DNA of 64,000 nucleotides, taken from Fodinicola feengrottensis. Its GTDB lineage: Bacteria; Actinomycetota; Actinomycetes; Mycobacteriales; HKI-0501. How positions within the stretch are numbered: position 1 is the first letter of the stretch; the number at the start of each line of letters is the position of its first letter. The translations under genes were made by a program, and so were the position numbers. Of this stretch, positions 37,353-47,044 are shown in pieces. The notes beneath the pieces were generated by a model that was given only the letters and a program-made list of their open reading frames with translations, was not told the DNA's origin and searched no databases. The stretch covers positions 1-64,000 of the forward strand of contig NZ_WOTO01000001.1 of assembly GCF_010993775.1 (NCBI RefSeq), in the 5' to 3' direction.

Positions 37353-37847
37353 GTGCCTGCTCGTGGCGTGTTGTACGTCCACTCGTCGCCGTCGGCTGTG
37401 TGCCCGCACGTCGAGTGGGCGATCTCGCGCGTCCTTGGCGTGCCCGTACGTCTGGAGTGGACGGCTCAGCCGGCTGACCCCAGTACGCAACGGGCCGAGT
37501 GCCAATGGAGCGCACGGACCGGCACTGCCGGCACTCTTGCTACTGCGCTGCGCCAGTGGCCGATGATCCGTTTCGAGGTCACCGAGGAACCGACGCCTGG
37601 CGTGGATGGCGAACGGATCGCGTACGTCCCGGGTCGGGGCATCTTCCGGGCGACGATGAGCGCGACCGGCGACATCTTGGTAGGCGAGGACCGTCTGCGC
37701 GCACTTATGGCCACCGCGACGACTCCCGACGCGTTATCGCACGGCCTGGAGAAGCTGCTCGGCACGTCGTGGGACATCGACTTGGAGCCTTATCGCCATG
37801 CCGGTGACGGCGCCCCCGTCACCTGGCTTACCCAGAGCGTCAGCTAA
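37353..37847 (+). CDS. DUF3145 domain-containing protein
   Basis: An intact 164-aa protein with the recognisable family start RGVLYVHSSPSAVCPHVEWA, AISRVLGVPVRLEW, RFEVTEEPTPGVDGERIAY, and the end WLTQSVS. GTG 37353 follows a GGGAGGTCACC-like ribosome site. DUF3145 is restricted to actinobacteria and in streptomycetes often neighbours the fatty-acid synthase genes, which are 13 kb away here. Function unknown. Its 3' end overlaps the convergent S41 gene by 8 bp. Confidence 0.88.
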   Translation: MPARGVLYVHSSPSAVCPHVEWAISRVLGVPVRLEWTAQPADPSTQRAECQWSARTGTAGTLATALRQWPMIRFEVTEEPTPGVDGERIAYVPGRGIFRATMSATGDILVGEDRLRALMATATTPDALSHGLEKLLGTSWDIDLEPYRHAGDGAPVTWLTQSVS

Positions 37848-38707
37848 GCGCTCGCTCGTGGGCAACGCGCAGGGCATCGGAGGCGGGGACTTCCACGTCC
37901 GGGATCACGCCGATGCCCTCCCAGTTGGTGCCCGAAACGGGGCTCACCCCGCGAGCGGTCGGGACGGTCGCCTCCAGGTGCGGGTGCAGCCGGAAGCCGA
38001 CCCGGGGATGGGCGCCGCCGCCGGTACGCTCGCCGATGAGCGTCGCCCGGCCGTGTTGCTGTAGGTCGTACGACAGCTCCTCGCCGCCGGAGAAGGTGGT
38101 CGAGCTGGTCAGGACGAAGATCGGCTTGGTCCCGCCGAAACGGGCGCCGGGCACGTAAGGCGCGCTCCAGAACTGCGTGGTCCGGTCACCCTCGCGCTCG
38201 TACATGGTGATCAGGTGCGTCGACTCGTCGAACAGGTAGCCGCAGATCAGCGCCACCGTCTCCGGGTCGCCGCCGCGCAGGTCGCGTACGTCCAGGATCA
38301 GCGCGTCCGCTGACGCGACCAGTTGCATCGCCGCGGTGATCGCCGGGCCGGCGATGGTCGGCGGGAACAGGACCGGGCGCAGGGCGAGGTGCGCGACATT
38401 GCCGTCCAGTAGCCCGACCCGGCCGATGCCGTTCATCGTCACCGCCGCCTCGCGGGCCATCAGGTTCATTCCCATCTCGTCCGATGGCAGATCGGGGATT
38501 TCGTCCTCGTGGAACTTGAGCCGCAGGTGGCGATCCTGGTTGATCGACTGCAGATCCTTGGTGACCGCCGTGGACAGCTCCAGCGGGGTGCTCACGTCGT
38601 ACGTACGCGATGCCAGTAAGTCGTGGATTTTTCTGGCCGATGTCCGGAAAGACGTAATACTCGGCGACCAGTCGGGCGGTTTCGGCGACGATGTCGGTGC
38701 TCTTCAT
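37840..38707 (-). CDS. S41-family (Ctp/IRBP-like) serine peptidase (frameshifted)
   Basis: Starts MKSTDIVAETARLVAEYYVF; an indel near 38625 joins it to STPLELSTAVTKDLQ and SINQDRHLRLKF. The S41 core contains ALILDVRDLRGGDPETVALI and the catalytic FVLTSSTTFSGGEELSYDLQ, in which the Ser of TFSGGE is the nucleophile and the Lys position is replaced, as in tricorn-like and retinoid-binding-like relatives. GGGAHPRVGFRLHPHLEATV follows. About 289 aa, cytoplasmic (no signal peptide, no PDZ). Divergent from the HTH regulator at 38765. Confidence 0.8.
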
Positions 38708-38730
38708 GGGGCCCAGTGCAGCATGCCGGT

Positions 38731-38760
38731 TGACAAAGTGTCAAGAACTGCAGACACTTG
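38731..38760. promoter_or_regulatory. Promoter/operator between S41 peptidase and HTH regulator
   Basis: TTGACA at 38731-38736 resembles a -35 box. An inverted repeat AAGTGTC (38737-38743) and GACACTT (38754-38760) overlaps the region immediately before the HTH gene start. The 57-bp divergent gap makes this the natural site for autorepression by the ArsR-like regulator and control of the peptidase. Confidence 0.5.
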
Positions 38761-38764
38761 ATGA

Positions 38765-39250
38765 GTGGACGAAGTAATGGAGATCACCACGCCCGAGCAG
38801 TTCAAGGCGCTCGGGCACTCGTTCCGGCAGCGACTGCTGTTCGCGCTCGGACAGCAACCGGCGACCATCAGTCAGCTCGCGAAGATTTTGTCGGCCCGCA
38901 AGGGAAACGTCGATCATCATCTGAAGGTGCTGCGGGATGCCGGCCTGGTGCGGATCGCTGAGACGCGGACGGTCAGGGGCGGCACCGAGCACTACTACCA
39001 GCGCAGTTCGCGGCGAATCCGAGTGCTCAGCCCGGAAGCCACCTCAACCGCGGCGATGTTGGCCGCGTTCGCTCAGGAACTGAGCATCGCTCCGGTCGAA
39101 CCGCTGCTCAACCTGCGACACCTTCGGCTGACGGCCGCGCAGGCGGAGCGTTTGCGGAACGCGCTTGAGGGGCTGGTGGACACGGCCGAAGACGCCGGGG
39201 ACGGTGAGCCTCGGTATGGAGTGCTCGTGAGCCTTTACCAGCAGCCGTAA
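38765..39250 (+). CDS. ArsR-type winged-helix transcriptional regulator
   Basis: An intact 161-aa protein (GTG 38765; ATG 38777 possible). HTH: EQFKALGHSFRQRLLFALGQ, ATISQLAKILSARKGNVDHH, LKVLRDAGLVRIAETRT, with a wing RGGTEHYYQRSSRRI. No metal-binding cysteines. It resembles the HTH_20 regulators paired with target genes in divergent orientation, here the S41 peptidase. Confidence 0.82.
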   Translation: MDEVMEITTPEQFKALGHSFRQRLLFALGQQPATISQLAKILSARKGNVDHHLKVLRDAGLVRIAETRTVRGGTEHYYQRSSRRIRVLSPEATSTAAMLAAFAQELSIAPVEPLLNLRHLRLTAAQAERLRNALEGLVDTAEDAGDGEPRYGVLVSLYQQP

Positions 39251-39682
39251 CCGTCGATGGGTGGGTCGTCGCGACCGTACGCCTCGCCAGGATCCACTGA
39301 AGTACCTGCTACGGCGTGGATTGTCGTAGTCGTCCGCAGCCCCCAACACGCAGCGTCACCCAGTCGCGGGCTTGTAGCTACTGGTAGCGAGATTCGTTGT
39401 TGATCTTGTTTACTTTGCCTACCCAAAACGGACATTGGACTGAATTATCCTTTTTGGGTAGGCGAAGTGAACAAGATCAACAAAATGTAGCGATGCAACA
39501 GCCGCCGAGCGAACCCTCCAGCACCTTTAGTCCCAAAAACCTCAGGACTTGCCAAAATTTTCGTCTACGCGCGTCCTCAAACCCACCCCCACCCGATTTT
39601 GGTGGGGGCCAATTTCATCAAGGGGTACGACAGTTTCGAGCCGTAGCGGGTATTTCCGTGGTGTCCCTCTTTGCGAGGGGTG
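39251..39682. other. Intergenic 432 bp with one large palindrome
   Basis: No coding region is supported. The stretch carries the 39397-39483 inverted repeat and is poorer in GC than the surroundings, including a run CCAAAATTTTCG near 39550. The rest shows no repeat or gene. Confidence 0.5.
39397..39483. repeat. Inverted repeat with 32-33-bp arms
   Basis: Left arm 39397-39428 starts TTGTTGATCTTGTT; right arm 39451-39483 is its complement ending AACAAGATCAACAA. Only two mismatches, both G.U pairs in a plus-strand transcript, and a 22-bp loop. AT-rich compared with the window. It lies between a plus-strand regulator and a minus-strand dehydrogenase, so a bidirectional terminator or small mobile hairpin are both possible. 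Confidence 0.7.
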
Positions 39683-41123
39683 TTAGCTGTCGATGGCGCT
39701 CATCACGTGTTTGATGCGGGTGTAGTCCTCCAAGCCGTACATGGACAGGTCCTTGCCGTAGCCGGAGTGCCGGAAGCCGCCGTGTGGCATCTCGCTGACC
39801 AGCGGGATGTGCGTGTTGATCCAGACACAGCCAAAAGCGAGCCGTTTGGCCATCCGCATCGCCCGGCCGTGGTCGTGCGTCCAGACGCTGGACGCGAGGC
39901 CGTATTCGACGCCGTTGGCCCAGCGTACGGCTTCATCTTCGTCGTTGAAGCGCTGGACCGTAATAACCGGACCAAAAATCTCGGACTGGATCGCCTCGTC
40001 GTCCTGGCGCAGCCCGGAAAGCACGGTTGGTTCGTAGAAATACCCGGCGGTGCCGACGCGGTGCCGCCGCCGGCGGTCAGGGTCGCGTGGTCGGGGAGCC
40101 GGTCCACGAAACCGGATACTCGCGCCAATTGGTTGGCGCGTTGTTGAGCGGACCATAAAGCACGTCTTCGTCGCTGGGCGGGCCGGTACGGGTCGACCGC
40201 GCCTGCTCGGCGAGGGCCGCGACGAACTCGTCATGCACGCCTGGGGCAGCCAAAACTCGGGTGGCCGCGGTGCAGTCCTGGCCGGCGTTGAAATAGCCGG
40301 CGGTCGCGATGCCTTCGGCGGCGGCCGCGATGTCGGCGTCGTCGAAAATCACCACGGGCGCCTTGCCGCCCAACTCCAGATGTGCTCGCTTGAGGTCTTT
40401 CGCGGCGGAGACGGCGACTTCGATGCCGGCGCGTACGGACCCGGTGATCGCGACCAGTTGCGGAGTAGGGTGCGAAACCAGCGCGCGGCCGGTGTCCCGG
40501 TCGCCGGTGATGACATTCAGTACGCCGGCGGGGAAAAATTCGGAAGCCACCTCGGCCAGCAGCAGGGTGCTCGCCGCCGCGTGGTGTCGCTCGGCTTGAG
40601 GACGATCGTGTTGCCGGCGGCCAAAGCCGGCGCGATTTTCCAGATCGCCATCAAAAGCGGATAGTTCCATGGCGTCACCTGGGCGACTACCCCGATTGGT
40701 TCGCGCCGGATGAAAGACGTGTGGCCGGCCAGGTATTCGCCCGCGGCACGGCCTTCCAGTACGCGAGCCGCTCCGGCGAAAAAAAAGCGCAGAGCGTCCA
40801 CCGCCGGCGGGATTTCCTCCGACAGCGTCAAAGCGCGCGGCTTGCCGGTGTTCTGGACCTCGGTGTCCACGAAGTCAGAAGCTCGCTTTTCCAGTGCGTC
40901 GGCCAACTTCAGCAGCGCTAGCTGCCGTTCGGCGGGGGGGTGGTCTCGCCCCAGGTCTGGAAGGCGTTGTCGGCGGCCTTCATCGCGCGGTCGACGTCCT
41001 CGTGTCGGACACCGGTGCCGACCCGTACGCCGCACCGGTGGACGGGTCGGGTCGATCACCTCGGCCCGGTGACCGGCCGCACTGTCCACGTACTCGCCGT
41101 TGACGAAGTTCCGCAGCTGCATG
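39683..41123 (-). CDS. Aldehyde dehydrogenase, aminobutyraldehyde/betaine-aldehyde type (many frameshifts)
   Basis: A class I/II NAD-dependent aldehyde dehydrogenase of about 480 aa. Visible: [53 protein letters not shown], the Glu base in [13 protein letters not shown], the catalytic Cys in [30 protein letters not shown], and [20 protein letters not shown]. Indels near 41030, 40920, 40590, 40100 and 40050 split it. Position behind the polyamine-type importer suggests oxidation of 4-aminobutyraldehyde from putrescine. Confidence 0.85.
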
Positions 41124-41130
41124 GTGCTCC

Positions 41131-41943
41131 TTAGATTCGGCCGCCGGCGGACTCGCCGCCGACCCGGGTGGCCAGCCACACCGGCAGCACCGAGAGGATC
41201 ACCAGCGCGGCGGCCACCACGTTGATCACCGGCGCCTGGTTGGGCCGGAAGAGGTTGGAGAAAATCCAGATCGGCAGCGTGGTCACGCCCGGTCCGGCGG
41301 TGAAGGTCGTGACGATGATCTCGTCGAAGGACAGCGCGAAAGCGAGCAGCCCACCGGAGAGCAAAGCCGTACGGATCAAGGGAAAAGTCACGAATCGGAA
41401 GGTTTGGAAGACATCCGCTCCGAGATCCATCGACGCCTCCTCCAGTGATCCGCCCAGCCGGCGCAACCGCGCCAGCACGTTGTTGTAGACGATGACAATG
41501 CAGAAGGTAGCGTGCCCGACGATGACCGTGAAAAGGCTCAGCGAGATCCCGAACGGCTGCAGTACGGCCCGAAAGGCGTTGTTGAGGGCTATTCCGGTCA
41601 CCACGCCCGGCAGCGCCAGCGGCAGGATGACCAGCAGTGAGATGGTGTCCCGGCCGAAGAACTTGAAGCGCTGGACGGCGAAAGCGGCCATCGTGCCGAG
41701 CACCAACGCCACCGCGGTCGCGCCGATGCCGGCCTCGACGCTGGTGAGCAGCGCCTGCAGCATGCCGGCGTTGTCGATCGTACGAGCCCACCAGTCCAAG
41801 GTGAAACCGCTCGGCGGCCAGCCGAAAGTCCGCGACGAGTTGAACGAGTTCACCACGACCACCAGCAACGGCACGTAAATCACCGCGAGGCCGAGCATCA
41901 TCGCGACGAACAAAAGGATGCGGGCGCGCCTGGACAGGATCAT
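41131..41943 (-). CDS. potC: ABC transporter permease, spermidine/putrescine type (PotC-like)
   Basis: An intact 270-aa permease with six helices: [20 protein letters not shown] at the first. The EAA loop is [20 protein letters not shown]. Residues [20 protein letters not shown] in the first periplasmic part are typical of PotC. It ends 7 bp before the dehydrogenase start and follows the PotB-like gene by 9 bp. Confidence 0.85.
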   Translation of the reverse strand: MILSRRARILLFVAMMLGLAVIYVPLLVVVVNSFNSSRTFGWPPSGFTLDWWARTIDNAGMLQALLTSVEAGIGATAVALVLGTMAAFAVQRFKFFGRDTISLLVILPLALPGVVTGIALNNAFRAVLQPFGISLSLFTVIVGHATFCIVIVYNNVLARLRRLGGSLEEASMDLGADVFQTFRFVTFPLIRTALLSGGLLAFALSFDEIIVTTFTAGPGVTTLPIWIFSNLFRPNQAPVINVVAAALVILSVLPVWLATRVGGESAGGRI

Positions 41944-41952
41944 CTGCGGCTC

Positions 41953-42818
41953 CTACAGGTTGTCCAGCGCGCCGGACCGGCGGACGGCCGCGAGGTAGAT
42001 GACCATCACGGCACGGCGACCGGAAACAGCCCGGCCGCCGCCGCGAAGGGCAGGTTGTCCGCGGTCACCACGTTGTCGTAAATGACGTTCGCGAACAGTT
42101 GCGACTTGCCGCCGACGATCTTCACCGTGATGTAGTCGCCCAGAGTCAACGAAAAGGTGAAAATCGAACCGGCCACCACGGCCGGGAACAGCAGCGGCAG
42201 AATGACGGAGCGAAAGGTTCGCCACGCGCTCGCGCCGAGGTCGCTGGATGCCTCGATGAGCGAGTTCGGAATGCGCTCCAGACCCGCATAGACCGGCAGG
42301 ATCATGTACGGCAGCCACAAATACGCCAGGGTCACGGTGGTGGCGGTCAGGCCGTAATAGGACTGACTTCCACCACCGATCATCCAGTCCAGCACGCCGG
42401 AGCCGCCGAGCATCACCCGCCACGCGTACGCCTTCACCAGGTAACTGGCCCACAACGGGGTCAGCACCGCGGCCACCAGGAATCGCTGCGCCCGCGGCGA
42501 GGCCACCTTCGCCATGAAGAAGGCCAACGGCAGCGCGATGATCGCGTCGATCACGGTGACTCCGGCGGCCACCCCGAGACTGCGGGCGGCGACCGCCAGA
42601 TACGTCGGGTCGGAGAACAACGAACCGAAGTTTCCCAGCGAAAATCCCGGAACCGGGTTGCCGGTGAAGGCGTCCACGGTCCAGAAGGCGGTCAGGAACA
42701 TCGCCGCGAGCGAGCCGAGATAGGCGATCACCAGCCACAGCAACGGCAACGACAGCAGCGAGCCGAGCCGCAGCAGCGGTTTTCGGTAGAGGACCCGGGA
42801 AAGCGTGGCCGTCCTCAC
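41953..42818 (-). CDS. potB: ABC transporter permease, spermidine/putrescine type (PotB-like, frameshifted at end)
   Basis: Six-helix permease of about 288 aa starting with GTG 42818 ([16 protein letters not shown]), whose GTGA overlaps the binding-protein stop. The EAA loop is [40 protein letters not shown] is characteristic of PotB. A lost base near 42015 separates LFPVAVP from the final [17 protein letters not shown]. Pairs with PotC to form the channel. Confidence 0.85.
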
Positions 42819-44006
42819 CCCTTGATGTCCGTCCAGGCCTGGGTCCACTTGGTGTAGTCGGCGCACTTGGTGTCCGTACGACCGTCCAGGCAGGCCACGG
42901 TCGGGGTCGTCCAGTACCAGATCTTGTCCGAGTACGGCTTGTCCGCCGCGTGGAAGGTGGCGCATTCGGCGGCCATGCCCGCCTCCGCGCAGGCCTTGGA
43001 CTGTGCTGGCGCCTCACCGAAATACGTCGCGACCTGAGCGTTCACCGAGGGCGAGACGATCCAGTCCAGCCACTTGTACGCGCAGGTCGGGTGCGGTGCC
43101 TTGGCCGCCACCATCCAGGTGTCCGACCAGCCGGTGGAGCCCTCGGCCGGCAGGATCGCGTTCACCTTCACCTTCTTGTCGGACGTGATCAGGTTGTTGA
43201 TGACCTGCCAGGTGGTGCCGAGCACCGAGCCGCCGGACTCGAACGACTGCACCGATTTCGTGTAGTCCGACCAGTATTCGCCGACGTTCGCCTTCTGCTG
43301 CTTGAGAAGCGCGACCGCGGCGGCGAACTGCTTGTCGTCCAGCGCGTACGGATTCTTGATCCCGAGGCTTTTGTTGGTGTTCATCAGGTAAAGCGCCGCG
43401 TCGGCGATATAGATGGGGGAGTCGTACGCGGTGACTTTGCCCTTGTACGGGGAATTCGCCGCGAACACCGAGCTCCACGAGGTCGGCGCCGGCTTCACCA
43501 CGTCGGTGTTGTATTGCAGCAGGTTCGCGCCCCAGCCGTGCGGGACGCCGTACGCGGTGCCACCGACCGAGTTCCACGCGCGGTTCTTCAGGAACGGGAA
43601 GATGGTCGCGTAATTGGGCACCAGTGCGGTGTTCACCGGTGCGACCGTGCCGCTGTAGACGAGTCGTAGGCTCGCGTCGCCGGACGCCGACACCACGTCA
43701 TATTGGTTGGTTTTCATCAACGTGACCATTTCGTCGGACGTGCCGGCGACCTTCACGTTGACCTTGCAGCCGGTCGCCTTGGTGAACGGGTGCACCCAGT
43801 CGACCTTCGGGTCGTTCGAGCCGTCCTCCGCATAGCCGGCCCAGGCGATCACATTGACGCTGCCCTCGGGCTTGCCCAGCTTGTCGAGGGCTGCGATTTT
43901 CGGTGGTGCGCCGGAGGTTCCCGAGGTGCCGGACGACCCGCAGCCGGCGCTGGCCAGGGCCAGCCCGAGACAGGTCACCAGGATGGCGAGCTTGCGGCGA
44001 TTCATT
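42815..44006 (-). CDS. potD: Extracellular polyamine-type solute-binding lipoprotein (PotD-like)
   Basis: An intact 396-aa lipoprotein: [20 protein letters not shown] followed by the lipobox Cys in ASAGCGSSG. The mature protein shows [38 protein letters not shown], and [19 protein letters not shown], typical of family 1 polyamine-binding proteins. It captures the substrate outside the membrane for PotBC. In the literal sequence it is fused in frame to the end of the ATPase through the A-run at 44003-44010. Confidence 0.87.
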
Positions 44007-45044
44007 TTTTCTTCCCCCTCGGTGGAAACGGACTCTGTTGCTCCAACACGTAAGGCGTGCTCGGCTTTCCAGGCCAGCCGGATCTGGTCGCCGGTCGCGG
44101 CTGGCTGGCGGGCCGCGGTGTTCGGGGTGACCACGATCATGTCGATCCCGCTGTCCAGACGTACGACCAAGCGAATTTGTGAGCCGACGTAAGCGACATC
44201 CGTGACGACACCAGAGGCGCCGCGTTCGTCCGCAGCCACCGTCGAGGAGATCTGGATCCGTTCCGGTCGCAGGCTCACGGTGGCGTCAACGCCATGCACG
44301 GCAACGGAATCCGCGCCGGTGGTCAGGTTGGCGGTGCCGACGAAACCGGCCACGAAATCGGTGGCGGGTCGCTCGTACACCTGCACCGGGGTGCCGACCT
44401 GCTCGATCCGGCCGTCCGCCAGTACGGCGATCCGGTCGCTCATGGTCAGCGCCTCCTCCTGGTCGTGCGTCACGAAAACGAACGTGATTCCGACCTCGCG
44501 CTGGATCTTTTTTCAGTTCGATCATTTCCTGCCGCAGCTTGAGGTCCAGCGCGCCCAGCGGCTCGTCCAGCAGCAGGACTTTGGGGCGGTTGACCAAAGC
44601 GCGCGCGAGGGCGATCCGCTGTCGTTGCCCACCGGACAGCTGCGCCGGCTTACGGCTCGCCACCTGCGGCAGCCGTACGGTCTCCAAAGCCTGCTCGGCG
44701 CGCTGGATGCGTTCCGCTTTGCGAACGCCCTTGACCTTCAGTCCGTACTCGACGTTGGCGAGCACGCTCATATGCGGAAAGAGTGCGTAGTCCTGGAAAA
44801 CCGTGTTCACGTCCCGGTCGAAGGGCGCCGTCCGGCTGACATCCTTGCCGTCCAACAGAATCTGCCCGGAGGTGGGCAGCTCGAAGCCGGCGATCAACCG
44901 CAACACGGTGGTTTTCCCGGAACCCGACGGCCCGAGCAACGAGAAGAACTCGCCGTCCGCGATGTCCAGGTCGACGCCCCGGACCGCCTCGGTGCGGTCG
45001 AAAGTCTTGCGTAGCCCTCGCAACGTGATGGACGGTTCTGGCAT
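44003..45044 (-). CDS. potA: ABC transporter ATP-binding protein (PotA-like, frameshifted)
   Basis: Walker [18 protein letters not shown]-loop [20 protein letters not shown], signature [15 protein letters not shown], Walker [17 protein letters not shown]-loop [20 protein letters not shown], and a C-terminal TOBE domain ([27 protein letters not shown]). The run of T at 44510-44515 shifts the frame after ELKK. The natural stop is missing: removing one A at the end gives GEEK and a TGA overlapping the potD start. About 346 aa. First gene of the operon. Confidence 0.87.
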
Positions 45045-45417
45045 AGACCACTCCAGGGTCGGGACTGTCCACAATGGCCGGTGGCAGCGGTGGTACGAGC
45101 GAGTGCCATGCGGCTCTGGCGGCCGGGCCAGCGACGACCTGCCCGCCCACGACGGTGCCGCCGGATGAGCGCGCCGCGGCCAGTCGGGTCAGCACTCGCC
45201 GGTCATCCGGCGGGCGTCGGTGCTGGCGGCCCGGTCGAACGCGCCGGGCCGCAACTGCGCGGCCGCCCGACAGGCCACGCGTGCGGGGACCTGCCGCATT
45301 CCGCCTCCCACAGCCAGCCCATGTGCTGGGCACGCTAGAGAATCCCGACATACCGGGTAAATGTTCACCTGCACCATGATTGCCGAGTCGCGTTGTGCAT
45401 CCGTACAGTTAGCGGCC
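45045..45417. other. Divergent promoter region of the polyamine operon and PucR gene
   Basis: A 373-bp gap between divergent potA and pucR starts. No ORF here looks real. It must hold both promoters; a TTGTGCATCC-N5-AGTTAG stretch at 45393-45414 lies close to the PucR start. No clear palindrome was found. Confidence 0.4.
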
Positions 45418-46883
45418 ATGGCGCTGACCGTTCGGGACGTGTTGGCCGAGCCGGACCTGGGCATCGGCCTGGTCAGCGGTGAGCCGGACGCGCTGACCAG
45501 GCCGTCCGCTGGGTGGCCGTCACCGAGCTGGCCGACCCGCGGCCGTTCCTGACCGGCGGTGAGCTGGTGCTGACCACCGGCCTGCGACAACGCGGCGCGG
45601 CGAGCCAGCGGGAGTTCGTCCGGCGGCTGGCCGAGCGGGACATCGCCGCGCTCGGTTTCGGCGTCGGGCTGAGCCATCCGCAGGTCCCGGCCGGCACCCT
45701 GGAGGCGGCCCGCGCGGCCGGCATGGTGGTGTTGGCGGTGCCGTACGAAACACCGTTCATCGCCGTCGACCGGTTCGTCGCCGATCGGGTGCTGGGGGAG
45801 CATTTTGGCCGGGTGCAACGGCTTCTGGACAACCATGACGTGCTGGCCCGGGCGCTGCTGTCCGGGCAGGGGATGGGTGCGCTGGTCGCCGCGCTGCGGC
45901 AGATGATCGACGCGCCGGTGATGGTCGCCGACCAGCAGGGCACCGTGCTTGCGTCGGCGCCAGCCAAGGCCGCCTGGCCGGTCGAGCAGCTCGGCCGGCT
46001 GAGCCGTACGGCCGCGACGCAGGACCTCACCGTCTACCCGGTCGAGGTCGAGAACTTCGTGGTGGCCTATTTATGTACGCGGCGCTCCGCGGACGTACTG
46101 CCCTACGCGGTGTCGTTGGTCGGCCTGGAGGTGGCCCGCCGCCAGGCGGTGCTGTCCGGCCAGCGCCAGCTCGCCGGGCAGGTGCTCGCCGATGTGGTAC
46201 GAGGGACCGTGACGGCCGCCGACGCCGACCGGCGGCTGGGCACTTATGGCATCCAGGCGGCGGGCAGTCACGCGATCGTGCTGGCGATCCCCGAGGAGCA
46301 GCCGCGCGGCTCCGAGCTGATCCGCCGGCTCACGTACAGTCCCCTGCCGCTGCCCGAGGTCGTCACCGCCGTGGTGGACGGCGGCCTGGTGGCGGTGCTG
46401 CCGGCCGGCCAGCCCGCGGACGAGGCCGCCCACCTGCTGCATGGCCAGGTTCGTCAGCTCGGCGGGCAGGCCCGGATCGGGATCGGCGGCTGGTACGCCG
46501 GCGTGAGCGGCCTGCGGTGGAGCTATTACGAGGCGCGGGAGGCCGCGAGCCGCGGGCTTGGCGTCAACGAACGGGCTCCGATGAGCCTCTCCGGCCTGAT
46601 CCTGGCCAGCGAAGACGTGCCGCTGCGCGACCTGGCCGCGGATGTGTTGCGGCCGCTGGTCGACTTCGACGCGGCTCACGATGGCGCCCTGATCGTCACG
46701 TTGCGGGCGTTTCTGGACGCGAACGGCTCGGTGGGTACGGTCGCGCAGCGGCTGATCCTGCATCGCAACACGGTCCGCTATCGGATCGCCCAGATCGAGA
46801 AGCTGACCGACCGCTCGCTCGCCGACACCGCCGACCGGGTGCAGTTCTGGCTGGCCCTGACCGCGGCCCGCCTCACGGAGTAA
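45418..46883 (+). CDS. pucR: PucR-family transcriptional regulator
   Basis: The N-terminal PucR domain reads MALTVRDVLAEPDLGIGLVS, then after an indel near 45505 WVAVTELADPRPFLTGGELV and LTTGLRQRGAASQREFVRRL. A GGDEF-like middle domain (AGSHAIVLAIPEE, ARIGIGGWYAGVSGLRWSYY) and the C-terminal HTH_30 (LRAFLDANGSVGTVAQRLIL, HRNTVRYRIAQIEKLT) follow. About 488 aa. Such regulators activate amine and purine catabolic genes; divergent from the polyamine operon, it is its likely regulator. Confidence 0.88.
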
Positions 46884-47044
46884 CCCCTTGTCGGGAGGGT
46901 GCCCTGTTTGTCGCCCCCAGAGCGTCACCTTCGCGAGGATCCCGCCCAACCGGCGGCGGCGGTCGTACGTCTTAAGACCCGATGACTAACCGACAATCTG
47001 GACCCCCGCGCGCCCCGGCTGGGTGGCTGTCCCACACTGGTCCG

